Source: Triticum aestivum
Taxonomy: Eukaryota; Streptophyta; Magnoliopsida; Poales; Poaceae
DNA length: 64,000 nt
Assembly: GCF_018294505.1 (NCBI RefSeq)
Contig: NC_057802.1
Coordinates: 310,579,137 to 310,643,136 of the forward strand
Reading direction: 5' to 3'
Under the pieces are notes generated by a model, which saw only the letters and a list, made by a program, of their open reading frames with translations, did not search any database and was not told the DNA's origin. Below are positions 34,801-45,280 of the stretch, in pieces. The position numbers and the translations under genes are program-made. Within the stretch, counting starts at the first letter, position 1. Every line of letters begins with the position of its first letter.

Positions 34801-35495
34801 ATCCTCTCATGTGTTGCCGATTTACTGATGTTTGTAATGATACAGGAACCTGCATTAGCCATCTGGGCTCAGATGTGCAGAAGAAGTTGAAGGCTGCCTA
34901 CACGCTGATAGAGCAACTTTATACCGGCGCACAACGGATTATCTACACCGCTTCGCACAATAAGCCACCCCCGACGTTGATCAAGGATACCTTAGACAAC
35001 CTATCTATGATGCCTGCCCGGATAGAACAGCTGAAGAGGTCTGCTGCAAGGGCTGGCGCTCTGACCGCGCTAACCCGGGCAAAAGCATGGGTGCCTGATC
35101 TTGATCCGACGGACGTGGCTAAGGGCTACCCAAGCTTGAAAGAGGACGGATTAGAATTTTGCACTGAAGATCTCCGCGCCATAAACCGGGAAGTACGTCC
35201 ACTGGCTTATCAACTTGCTGAAGAAGCTGATCTTTCACATTATCAGGCGAGTTATGATATCAACAACAAGCGGGTTGCTGCACCAGCTCTTGAAACTCAA
35301 AGCCTGATCCCTCCAATCCGTAAGCACACTTATGCCCCTGATATTGAACCGTCCACCCTTATAAGCGACAAAGTTGTGTTCCAAGCTTTAACTGGGATCG
35401 ACTAGACAACTGTTGACTTCGAGCCGCTGGGTAGGGATGAAGAAGAAGAACCGGTGCAAGATGACCCGCAGCCGTCAGGTCAAGCTGCTCAGTGA
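31838..35495 (+). pseudogene. Antisense seven-exon accessory gene in Tat-A (Transposase_28-like)
   Basis: Exons by my reading: leader about 31150-31310; 31826-32726 (ATG 31838); 32806-32982; 33043-33443; 33523-34042; 34494-34770; 34846-35495. Every intron has GT-AG ends and the coding phase is kept across each junction. The first coding exon (CNWAPSRVTEEQLNNLV, VVFADHLGRGFSPPGS, FRDFFHLNRRTEFSDGP, SWSILPLSRRPGLM) resembles the 'putative gypsy type transposon' family (Transposase_28). Middle exons are Pro/Lys-rich and acidic. Later exons form a coiled coil (NIKTQQSEASKAKEEL, KEGFNKEREDWETEKAAL) and a helical C-terminus. Damage: a one-base shift near 32588, TAA at 33118, TGA at 33728 and TAG at 35403. 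Function is unknown. It is not needed for the standard retrotransposon cycle. Confidence 0.85.
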
Positions 35496-36742
35496 TCATA
35501 ACCCGGTGGCCGGTTTATCCTTCCATACTGCAATGTTTATTGAGAAACAATTATTCCTTTGAGTACTGAAATGCCTTGTAATAGGCTAGTTAAAACAGTT
35601 GGTCTGTTATGCCTTCGTGCATATTTATCTGCAACTGATGCGTGTTAATCCGCCATGCTTTGAGATATGATGTTCATAATCCATAGCTTTTTATTCCAAT
35701 TGTTCCTGCAGATAAAAAGCTTAAAGTGCCCTGGCGGTTTACCACCGGGCGGGTCATGATACCCAACTATATAAATGACCAAGTTTTATAACCAAGGTTG
35801 TAAAAGATAACCAAGTATGGAAATATATGATACATGCGACCTTTAGGCATAGTGTTGGCTGACCAACCTTGTAATGAAGGTAATAACCTTAATTCGGAGA
35901 AAAACATCTCCTGCTATATAATGCCGGTTTACAAAAAAAAACGTTCCGGGTTGTGAAAAACACCGGCTTATTCCATACTGGTGACTATGAGTCAAAACCA
36001 GACCGGGCTGATAGTCTCCGGATTATAACCTGGTCATGTACTGACAACTTGTAGTTGACAGCCCAACCGGGTTGATAAACACTGGTTTCAAAACATCACA
36101 AATCTTAGCAAAAGAAAAAGAAACTTAGCAAAAGGCAAATAAAACCGTTGTAGTCGAGGCTTTTCATGGGCTGCCAGGCCCCAAATTTGATCAAGAGGTG
36201 TTGCTATGGTTCGGGTTCGACCAAGCCCCCAAATGATGTTGTGGCATTACGCCGATCAAAAGGCATTGCTATGGTTCGGGTTCGACCAAGCCCCCAAGTG
36301 ATTCTGTGGCTTTACGCCGATCAAGAGGCGTAGTCATGGTTCGGGTTCGACCATGCTCCCAAGTGATGTTGTGGCATTACGCTGATCAAGAGGCATGGCT
36401 ATGGTTCGGATACGACCAAGCCCCCAAGTGATTTTGTGGCTTTACGCTGATCAAGAGGCGTAGTCATGGTTCGGGTTCGACCATGCTCCCAAGTGATGCT
36501 GTGGCATTACGCCGATCAAGAGGCGTGGCTATGGTTCGGATACGACCAAGCCCCCAAATGATCTGATATCAAGCTTTAAGAAGCTAAATCAAGGGGTAAA
36601 CCGGACGCCGTTTTGTAAGCTCCATGTAACCACACGTGATGTAAGAAAACAACAAATACCCCGCTTTAGCCGAGGTTCCGGTTTATTATATTGATCATAA
36701 TATATACAATGTCATAATATGTACATAAGCAGAGCCTGTAGC
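35496..36742. other. Non-coding spacer of Tat-A
   Basis: It lies between the 3' ends of the convergent accessory gene and pol. It holds a probable 3' untranslated region of the accessory gene, many AAACCGG/CCGGTTT words and the 65-bp tandem repeat at 36189-36567. No open frame of interest was seen. Confidence 0.7.
36189..36567. repeat. 65-bp tandem repeat, six copies, dimeric pattern
   Basis: Units start at 36189, 36254, 36319, 36384, 36449 and 36514, each beginning gatcaagaggc or similar and containing atggttcgg, cgaccaagcccccaagtgat and gtggc(a/t)ttacgc. Units 3 and 5 share 'tagtcatggttc ... ccatgctccc'. Units 2 and 4 share 'gctatggttc ... gtggctttacgc'. The array therefore amplified partly as a 130-bp dimer. 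Confidence 0.88.
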
Positions 36743-39700
36743 TCAAGTATAGTAGGGCCGAAGATGAGCAATATTCCACGGCCGGTTGGTCTCCTCCTCC
36801 GATTTACGTGAGTCTTTGCGCTCTCGAACATCGATTAGGTAGTACGACCCATTATGTAAATCCTTGCTGACCACAAAAGGCCCTTCCCAAGGGGGGGATA
36901 GCTTGTGCATATCCGTCTGATCCTGGATGAGTCGAAGCACCAAATCTCCTTCTTGAAAGGTTCTGGTTCTAACCCGGCGGCTATGATAACGACGCAGATC
37001 TTGCTGATAAATCGCCGAACGGGCTGCCGCCATGTCACGCTCCTCATCTAACAGGTCAAGAGCTTCCTGCCGTGCCTTCTCGTTATCCGCTTCAACATAT
37101 GCCGCTACACGAGGTGAGTCATGACGGATGTCACTAGGAAGAACCGCTTCCGCTCCATAAACCATGGAGAACGGTGTGTAGCATGTTGATCTGTTGGGTG
37201 TGGTATTGATGCTCCATAATACTGAAGGTAACTCCTCAACCCAACAACCCGGCATCCGTTGCAAAGGAACCATAAGCCGGGGTTTGATGCCTCTTAAGAT
37301 CTCTTTATTGGCCCTCTCCGCTTGACCATTGGACTGGGGGTGAGCCACTGATGACACATCAAGCCGGATGTGCTCACGTTGACAGAACTCCTTCATGGCA
37401 CCCTTTGACAGATTGGTACCATTGTCTGTTATAATGCTGTGTGGAAAGCCAAACCGGAAGATCACCTTTTTGATGAATTGAACTGCCGTGGCTGCATCAC
37501 ACTTACTAACTGGCTCTGCCTCCACCCATTTTGTGAACTTATCAACTGCCACCAAAAGGTGGGTCTTCTTGTCCTTGGACCTCTTGAAAGGCCCAACCAT
37601 ATCCAGCCCCCAAGTTGCAAATGGCCAGGTGATTGGAATCATCCTCAATTCTTGAGCTGGTACATGAACACGCCGTGAGAATTTTTGACAGCCATCACAT
37701 CTTTTAACCAAGTCCTCGGCATCAGCATGAGCTGTCAACCAATAAAAACCGTGACGAAACGCCTTGGCCACCAAAGATTTTGAACCGGCGTGGTGCCCAC
37801 AATCTCCTTCGTGGATCACACGCAAAATTTCACGGCCTTCCTCAGGAGATACACAGCATCGAAACACCCCTGTCACACTGCAATGATGTAACTCTCCATT
37901 GATAATAGGCATGGACTTGGACTGCCGGGTTATCTGTCTGGCCAAAGTTTCATCCTCTGGTAACTCGCCCCGGTTTATATACGCCAGATACAGAACCGTC
38001 CAATCCGGGATAATACGTAGATCTGCCACCAACTGAGCCTCCGGATCAGGAACAGCCAAATCCTCTTCACCATGGAGCTTGACGGACGGATTATGCAAAA
38101 CGTCCAGGAAAACATTAGGTGGAACCGGTTTACGTTGGGAACCCAGGCGGCTTAAAGCGTCTGCCGCTTCATTCTTCCGCCGGTCCACATGATCCACCTG
38201 ATAACCTTTGAAGTGACCTGCAACAATATCCACCTCACAACGATATGCTGCCATCAGTGGGTCCTTGGAATCCCAAGTGCCAGACACTTGTTGAGCCACC
38301 AGATCCGAGCCACCAAAGCATTTAACTCGGCTGAGATTCATCTCCTTAGCCATCCGTAGACCATGGAGTAAGGCCTCATATTCAGCTACATTATTAGTGC
38401 AAGGGAACATCAAACGAAGAACATAACAAAACTTATCACCTCATGGGGAAGTTAACACGACTCCAGCCCCCGAGCCCTCCAATTGCCTGGACCCATCAAA
38501 ATGAATAGTCCAATAAGTGTGATCCGGCTTCTCTTCTGGCGCTTGTAATTCTGTCCAATCATTGATGAAATCCACACGTGCCTGAGATTTGATCGCCGTT
38601 CGGGGTATGTATTTCAACCCGTGAGGCCCGAGCTCGATAGCCCATTTAGCAATTCGACCAGTTGCCTCCTTATTCTGGATTATATCCCCCAAAGGAGCAG
38701 AGCTGACCACCGTGATGGGATGACCTTGGAAATACTGCTTAAGCTTCCGGCTTGCCATGAAAACCCCATACACCAATTTTTGCCAATGCGGGTACCTCTG
38801 CTTGGATCCAATGAGTACCTCACTAATATAGTAAACCGGCCGCTGAACCGGATATTCCTTTCCTGCCTCCTTGCGCTCCACCACAATAGCCACACTAACA
38901 GCCCGAGTGTTAGCTGCCACATATAGCAGCAACGGTTCTTTATCAACCGGAGCAGCGAGAATCGGCGGATTAGCTAGCTGCCGCTTTAAGTCCTCAAATG
39001 CTTCATTAGCGGCGTCACTCCAGAAAAAGTTATCCGTTTTCTTCAGCATCTGATACAAAGGAATGGCCTTCTCACCAAGACGACTGACAAACCGGCTCAA
39101 CGCGGCAATCCGGCCTGCCAGGCGTTGAACATCATTGATACACTTTGGTTTAGCCAGGGAGGTGATGGCCTTGATCTTTTTCGGATTAGCTTCAATGCCC
39201 CTGTTAGACACCAAAAAACCCAAGAGCTTGCCTGCAGGTACACCAAAGACGCACTTGGCCGGATTAAGCATCATTTTATAAACCCGCAGGTTATCAAAGG
39301 TTTCCTTCAAGTCATCAATCAATGTCTCCTTTTTCCTTGATTTCACCACAATATCATCCACATAGGCTTGAACATTGCGGCCGATCTATTTATGAAGACA
39401 ATTCTGCACACACCGTTGATAAGTTGCCTGTGCACTCTTGAGCCCAAAGGGCATGGACACATAGCAGAAGGCTCCAAAGGGAGTTATGAAGGCCGTCTTC
39501 TCCTGGTCCTTAACTGCCATCTTGATCTGATGATAACCAGAATATGCATCCAAAAAACTTAACCGCTCACAACCCGCCGTAGCATCAATAATCTGATCAA
39601 TACGGGGGAGGGCAAAAGGATCTGCCGGACAAGCTTTGTTGAGATCTGTGTAATCCACACACAAACGCCAAGTGCCATTCTTCTTGAGGACTAGCACCGG

Positions 39701-39946
39701 ATTAGCCAACCACTCAGGATGGAATACTTCAATGATAAATCCAACCGCCAAGAGCCTGGCTACTTCTTCTCCAATAGCTTTGCGTCTTTCTTCCTTGAAC
39801 CGGCGGAGAAACTGCTTGACCGGTTTATACTTAGGATCAACATTGAGGGTGTGCTCAGCGAGTTCTCTCGGTACACCAGGCATGTCCGAAGGCTTCCATG
39901 CAAAGATGTCCCAATTCTCATGGATGAACTCGATGAGCGCGCTTTC
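36743..39946 (-). pseudogene. Tat-A pol: RT, two RNase H domains, integrase
   Basis: Same frame as gag, starting after the TAG at 39947-39949. RT: MPGVPRELAEHTLNV, WRLCVDYTDLNKACP, FLDAYSGYHQIKM and catalytic AYVDDIVVKS (about 39345-39370). The first RNase H (PLLLYVAANTRAVSVAI) is degenerate. The second, archaeal-type RNase H (TIHFDGSRQLEGSGAG, NNVAEYEALLHGL) has its usual GDS motif changed to GGS. Integrase: HHCC ending CDGCQKFS, WGLDMVGPF, TDNGTNL and SNGQAERANKEIL, so the D,D,E set is present. GPF-like end: WEGPFVVSKDL. In-frame stops are TAG at 39386-39388 and TGA at 38441-38443, both explicable as C-to-T changes. Confidence 0.92.
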
Positions 39947-42103
39947 CTATTTCGGATCCAAGTTAGCGCTGATGCTAAACTGCTTGGACGAATCGCCCGG
40001 CATGAAGTCAACAAGTTTAGTCTCATCAGCCGATTTAAACTTCGGGGCCGGATCATGCTCCGTAGTTGGCTTCTTCAACGAAGTCATATCTGCCGGATCA
40101 ACATTGTCTTTGTAAAACTTCAACTCCTCTGTTGCACAAGCCGACTCAGCAAAAGCCGCATCACCTTCCTCACACTCCAGAGCAATCTTGCGGCTTCCAT
40201 GCATGGTTATAGTTCCCTTGTGACCCGGCATCTTAAGCTGTAGATAGACATAACAAGGCCATGCCATAAACTTGGCATAAGCTGGCCGTCCAAATAGGGC
40301 ATGATACGGGCTTATGATTTTCACCACTTCAAAGGTCAAGGTTTCTGATCTCGAGTCATGCTCATCTCCAAAAGCCACCTCCAGGGCTATCTTACCAACA
40401 GGATATGCCGACTTACGAGGCACCACACCGTGGAACATCGTATTGGATGGTTTAAGATTTTTATCTGTTAGCCCCATGCGACGGAAAGTTTCATAATGAA
40501 GGATATTGATACTACTCCCTCCATCCATGAGTACCTTAGTGAACTTATAACCTCCCACCTGAGGTGCCACCACCAGAGCCAGATGACCCGGATTGTCAAC
40601 CCGGGGTCGATGATCGTCTCTACTCCACACAATGGGCTGCTCGGACCAGCGCAAATAACGGGGCACCGCCGGTTCAATGGCATTCACCATCCTTTTATGA
40701 AGCTTCTGATCGCGCTTGTCCAAGCTAGTGGTGAAGACATGATACTGTCCGCTATTCAACTGCTTCGGGTTGCTCTGGTAACCCGACTGCTGCTGCTGCT
40801 GACTGCCCTGATGATTATAGCCACTTTGATTACCCTGATTACTTTGATTGTTATGTCCACCCTGATTGCCATGGAATCCTGAACCGGAATTTCCTCCGCC
40901 TAAACCGCCTCCTGATCCATGATCATACCGGAAAGAGTCAGAATTTTTGAACTCTTGCATGATATAACAATCTTTCCAGAGGTGTGTAGATGGTTCCTCC
41001 TTCGTCCCATGCTTTGGACAGGGCTGGTTCGACAGATACGACAATCGGTCCAGATTAGGATTCAACATTCCATTCCGCCAGGGCGGTTTACCCTTACGCC
41101 GCTGGCCCTTGTCGTGCGTATTAGTGTTAGCCACAAAATCTAAACCGTGGTCCGCTTTACGCTTGCCGCCGTTTCCATGACCCGCCGGGTTGTGGTGCTG
41201 CCCCTTGGTGTTGCCGCTCTTCTTTCCCTTCCCTGTCTTGTCATCGTTAGACTCGGAATCCTTGGTACTATCAGAGTCGGCATACTTCACCAGTGCAGCC
41301 ATAAGGGTTCCCATGTCATTACAATGACGTTTGAGCCATCCCAACTTCAACTTCAAGGGCTGAAATCGGCAATTGCCTTCCAATGTTAAAACTGCAGTGT
41401 CAGCGTTGATGCGGTCTGATGAATGCAAAATCTCCGAAACCCGGCGCACCCAATGGGTTGTTGACTCTCCTTCCTCCTGGACACAGGCAGCTAAGTCCAC
41501 AATTGACATGGGCTGCTTGCATGTATCCTTGAAATTCTGAACAAACCGGGCTCTCAACTCAGCCCATGACCTGATAGAATTAGCCGGTAAACTCTTTAGC
41601 CAAGTGCGGGCCATTCCTTCTAACATCATGGTGAAGTACTTCGCACATGCCGCATCATCCACGTCCAGCATCTCCATGGCCATCTCATAGCTTTCAACCC
41701 ATGTTTCAGGGGATAAATCAGCGGTGTAATTCGGCACCTTGAGCGGGCCCTTGAAATCTTTGGGCAGGCGCACATTGCGCAACGACGGGACAAGACATGG
41801 CACTCCCAAGGAACTAGAGGTAACTCCTGGTGCCACCGATGTGGTTGGACAAACCGGAGTGAGCTGACAGGCCTCGTGCTGCACTGCTAACTCGGCCTCT
41901 CTGCGTGCCCGAGCCCGGTTCACCACATCCTGAGCATCACCGGCACCACCCGCCGGGTTATGGCCACGGGCCGGATCACGGTTCCACGCATTGCTTGACA
42001 CTGCCGGTTCATCCATACACCTGCTGTAACTCCGGCTTGGACGGGGAGTGGAATGAATCTGATCGCGACTATACGAATAAGCCTCCTGTTGAATCAGGGC
42101 TGT
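39947..42103 (-). pseudogene. Tat-A gag core and aspartic protease
   Basis: The retrotransposon-gag core is visible (YTADLSPETWVESYEMA, MLEGMARTWLKSLP, WAELRARFVQNFKD), then a Lys/Gly/Asn-rich nucleocapsid region with C and H residues (CPKHGTKEEPSTHLWKDC) and a long Gly/Gln/Asn-rich linker. The aspartic protease carries LMDGGSSINILHY. It ends at TAG (39947-39949), exactly at the protease-RT junction, after ANLDPK. The TAG lies within AAATAGGAAAGCGCGCTC, which recurs in Tat-B. The upstream boundary is the stop at 42104-42106. Confidence 0.9.
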
Positions 42104-43312
42104 CTAAAGAAGCTCCTTAACCCGACGCATCTCGACCGCTGTTGGAGAATCGCCTTCGATCGGGATGGCCGCCAGCCGTGAAGCGGCAGCGACAATGTTG
42201 TCCATTGGGTTAGAATAATGACCCAGTGGTGTGGGGACATGAGGTACCACAACGTTGTTCTGACGAGGCGGATCCACCAAACGTGGCTGAACTGGCGCCC
42301 CTGCTCCGGGTGCCTCTGCCCGGTTTACCACCGGCGGATTACTGGTTCCTGCCCCTGGGGTGTTAAAGAGATTTCTAGCATCGTAAACCGGCGGTAGGCG
42401 AGATCGGTGCCTCCTCTTCAGGACTTCGTTTGACGCACTCTGATCCAGCACAATCCGGTAAGCTTGTGCATCCAAAGCGGCCCACTCCGTGGCTATCCTG
42501 GTATCCTCAGCTGCTAAGTCGGCTTTTGCCTGGGTGATCTGATCTTTCACTTTTGCAACTTCCGCATTGTGTGCATCCTGATCCGCCGGGTTAACCTCCG
42601 CCATTAGCGTTGCCAACACATCAAACAAATCAGATAGAACCTGAGCTGGGGCTCGCACAGGCCCTCCTGCCCCAGCCACCGCCGCCGCCGCTGACCCAGA
42701 AATCATCGCCACTGCGGTTGAAGAGTGGAGCGCTGGTTGCGTGCCGGCCATGAAGATCGCCACCCAATTTGGCAGATCGAAGGGCTCCGGAATACTGTCA
42801 CCCTCGGAACAGCCCCCAATCCGGCCATCTTGTAACTGATATAACGACTCGGTCTCTCCAATCGATGACTCGTCGCCGGAATAAACGACGGTCTCACCAC
42901 CAGATTCCGATCTATCCTTAGATTCACCTCCATGGATAACTCCCACGAAGGCACGCTTCATGACAGGCTTGACCCGAGCAGATCTCGCACGCTGAGCCGT
43001 TTCGAAGAGGTCCACGCAGATGTCCGACTCAGGGCCCGGTTCACCGATCTTGCCAATGAAAACATGTATGCCACCAAAGGGGACACGGTACCCGTACTCG
43101 ATTGAGCCGGCCTCGGGGCCCCAGCCTGCATCATCGATGTAGAACTTGCCGCGATGACTCTTGGTCATCTGGCCCACAACGTAACCCTTGAGTCCTTCGA
43201 AGCTGCCCTCCAAGAACTTGAAACCATCGTGCGATAGCCCCACGGTGGGCGCGAACTGTCGTGGTTTTATCACGGCAGATGTCCTAGCGAAAGGACTTAG
43301 TCGTGGAGCCAT
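42104..43312 (-). pseudogene. Tat-A gag N-terminal extension, starting inside the LTR
   Basis: A 402-residue frame, continuous in phase with gag apart from the TAG at 42104-42106. The first ATG (43310-43312) lies in the LTR and the frame runs through the primer site, so translation could begin upstream or at a later Met (for example MTKSHRGKFYIDDAGW). Sequence features are an N-terminal domain with GYRVPFGGIHVFIGKIG and a predicted helical stretch (VAKVKDQITQAKADLAAED). I recognise no named domain. Confidence 0.7.
43238..43256 (-). promoter_or_regulatory. Primer-binding site region of Tat-A
   Basis: On the minus strand the LTR end ACGACA is followed by GTTCGCGCCCACCGTGGGGC. This is the position of the primer site; I cannot name the tRNA. 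Confidence 0.6.
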
Positions 43313-43781
43313 CGCTATGGGTTAGCTTAAAGGGGTTAAAGCGGACAAGGGACGCAAGAGAGTTTTATACTAGTTCGGCCCCTTGCGATGAAGGTAAAAG
43401 CCTACGTCTAGTTGTGATGGAATTGATGGGGTTTTGATGACCAGGGAGCGAATACGCTTTGCCTGAGTCTCGAGTTGTTGTTTGTTGTTCCTGAACCGCC
43501 GCCGGGCCGTCCCCTTATATACATGGGTTGACGCCCGTCGGTTTACAGACTCCGAGGCCGGCTCATAATCGTGTCCGGCTCGGTCTCTGCTACGCATATC
43601 TTACAATACAAGTTTACATCTCAATGCCGGTTTGTGTCTACATCCCTTAAACCGGCTTTGGGCCCTGGGCCTTCATGAAGCGTCACCGTCTGTCTTCATG
43701 GGCTTCAGATACAGATGAACTACTTATGAAGTTAACCCGGCCTCTCCTGGCCGGTTTATGCCCAGTGGTAATATCCCAACA
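43257..43781 (-). repeat. 5' LTR of Tat-A
   Basis: 525 bp, near-identical partner of 30363-30888, containing the TATA-type string ttatatacatggg (reversed) near 43514. It is flanked on the right by TSD CTACG. Confidence 0.95.
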
Positions 43782-44696
43782 CTACGGGTTCGAGAACTAT
43801 GTAGACATGACCGAGGCACATCTCTGGTCAATAACCAATAGCGGAACCTGGATGCTCATATTGGCTCCTACATATTCTACGAAGATCTTTATCAATCAAA
43901 CCGCATAACAACATACGTTGTTCCCTCTGTCATCGGTATGTTACTTGGTCGATATTCGATCGTTGGTATCATCATACCTAGTTCAATCTCGTTGCCGGCA
44001 AGTCTCTTTACTCGTTCCATAGTGCATCATCCTGCAACTAACTCATTAGTCACATTGCTTGCAAGGCTTATAGTGATGTGCATTACCGAGAGGGCCAAGA
44101 GATACCTCCCCGATACACGGGACAAATCCTAATCTTGATCTATGCCAACTCAACTAACACCTTCGGAGACACTTGTAGAGCATCTTCATAATCACCCAGT
44201 TACTTGTGACATTTGATAGCACACTAAGTGTTCCTCCGGTATTCGGGAGTTGCATAATCTCATAGTCAGAGGAACATGTATAAGTCATGAAGAAAGAAAT
44301 AGCAATAAAACTAAACGATCATTTATGCTAAGCTAACTGATGGGTCTTGTCCATCACATCATTCTCTAATGATGTGATCCCGTTCATCAAATGACAACAC
44401 ATGTCTATGGTTAGGAAACTTAACCATCTTTGATTAACGAGCTCGTCAAGTAGAGGCATACTAGGGACACTTAGTTTTGTCTATGTATTCACACATGTAC
44501 TAAGTTTCCAGTTAATACAATTCTAGCATGAATAATAAACATTTGTCATGATATAAGGAAATATAAATAACATCTTTATTATTGCCTCTAGGGCATATTT
44601 CCTTCAAAAGTGTACTCCAAGATGATATAAAACTTATGCGCACAAATGAAAAATGCAGATTATGATTACAAATGTGTAGATGATAATATACGGTAC

Positions 44697-45275
44697 CTGA
44701 AAAAGTGAGGAGCCAAACACCAACTTCTTGTGATCATTAAACGGATCATGAATTACACCCAAGGTCTCCAGTTTGGGCGCAGAGACGACAGTTATTTGCC
44801 AAGGTTTATAACAATAATGAAGGAGCAACCTTTGAAGTGAAGGGGCATCTTCCATGATGAGCTGTTGTCCTTCAAAAGCAATTCCAATGCTTTTAAGGTG
44901 AGGCGACTTTATTTGGAGACAACTGATAGGAATTTCTACTCCCAAAACAATCAGCTAGCGCTCCAGGGCAGGGCAACTAGAGTGGATGATGCTGTGCAGT
45001 GAGTCCTCCGACAGATAAACCAACACAAGTGAAAGTTTTTTTAGCTGTGGGAGTCGAAGCATTTGTACCTAATCGTCTGGTAGATGGCACTGGGTGAAGG
45101 TGGCGGTGTGGAGAGAGGAGGCAAAGCATGAGATGGACAATGGTGGTGTGGGCACAAATCCTTGGTGTTCGATTTTGTGGAAATCATATAACTCAAACTG
45201 CTGGAGTTTTTCGAATTTAGGGGATGTCCGCCAAGCGTTCACCGTGCCGGGTATGGACAGCAGGTAGCGTGTCGG
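44697..45275 (-). pseudogene. F-box/FBD/LRR-type gene, upstream exon
   Basis: The minus-strand reading gives leucine-rich-repeat sequence typical of grass F-box/FBD proteins: RYLLSIPGTVNAWRTSP, SISCFASSLHTATFTQCH, LRLPQLKKLSLVLVYL, ISCLQIKSPHLKSIGIAF, APSLQRLLLHYCY and VVSAPKLETLGVI. The exon ends GSSLFQ at a good donor (CAG/GTACCG, 44697/44696). At least two in-frame stops interrupt it (for example GAT TAG near 45069). Its 5' end is cut by Tat-B, whose TSD GATGC would be at 45276-45280. The next exon is at 11294, with the WIS/Angela nest between. The F-box should lie beyond Tat-B, outside the window. Confidence 0.78.
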
Positions 45276-45280
45276 GATGC

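Larger units (their letters stand above)
30363..43781 (-). mobile_element. Tat-type Ty3/Gypsy element Tat-A with antisense accessory gene
   Basis: Complete 13.4-kb element with short LTRs (526 and 525 bp, TGTCGTGG...CAACA) and TSD CTACG. On the minus strand: 5' LTR, primer site, gag, protease, RT, RNase H, a second archaeal-type RNase H, integrase. On the plus strand, between integrase and the 3' LTR: a multi-exon accessory gene. The dual RNase H and gene order fit the Tat/Retand lineage. The LTRs differ at about 17-18 sites by eye, roughly 3 percent, so insertion is fairly recent. gag-pol is one reading frame over 6.5 kb with no frameshift, broken only by four in-frame stops. Confidence 0.93.
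11333..44606 (-). mobile_element. Complete WIS/Angela-type Copia element, split by two Gypsy elements
   Basis: Both ends are intact: TGTTGGGGAATG on the left, and ...atttccttca on the right (the reverse complement of the Angela LTR start). Both are flanked by the 5-bp TSD AAAGT (11328-11332 and 44607-44611). Removing the two nested Gypsy elements and their TSD copies leaves about 8.5 kb, the normal size for this family. Order on the minus strand: 5' LTR (44606 to 29452), degenerate primer site, gag, protease/integrase, RT, RNase H, polypurine tract, 3' LTR (24408 to 11333). It lies in an intron of the F-box/FBD gene. The coding region is heavily broken. Confidence 0.95.
29452..44606 (-). repeat. 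5' LTR of the minus-strand WIS/Angela element, interrupted
   Basis: The LTR parts are 29452-30362 and 43787-44606, about 1.73 kb in total. They are split by Tat-A (30363-43781) with TSD CTACG at 30358-30362 and 43782-43786. The left end reads tgttgggcaacgtag, slightly altered from tgttggggaacgtag. Confidence 0.95.

Noticed and set aside
36189..36567. Regularly spaced repeats resembling a CRISPR array
   Set aside because: Head-to-tail 65-bp units diverge along their whole length, with no repeat/spacer distinction, and this is a plant genome.
30700..36700. Frequent AAACCGG/CCGGTTT words in Tat-A
   Set aside because: Noted as a compositional habit of the element, but I could not establish enrichment or spacing beyond impression.
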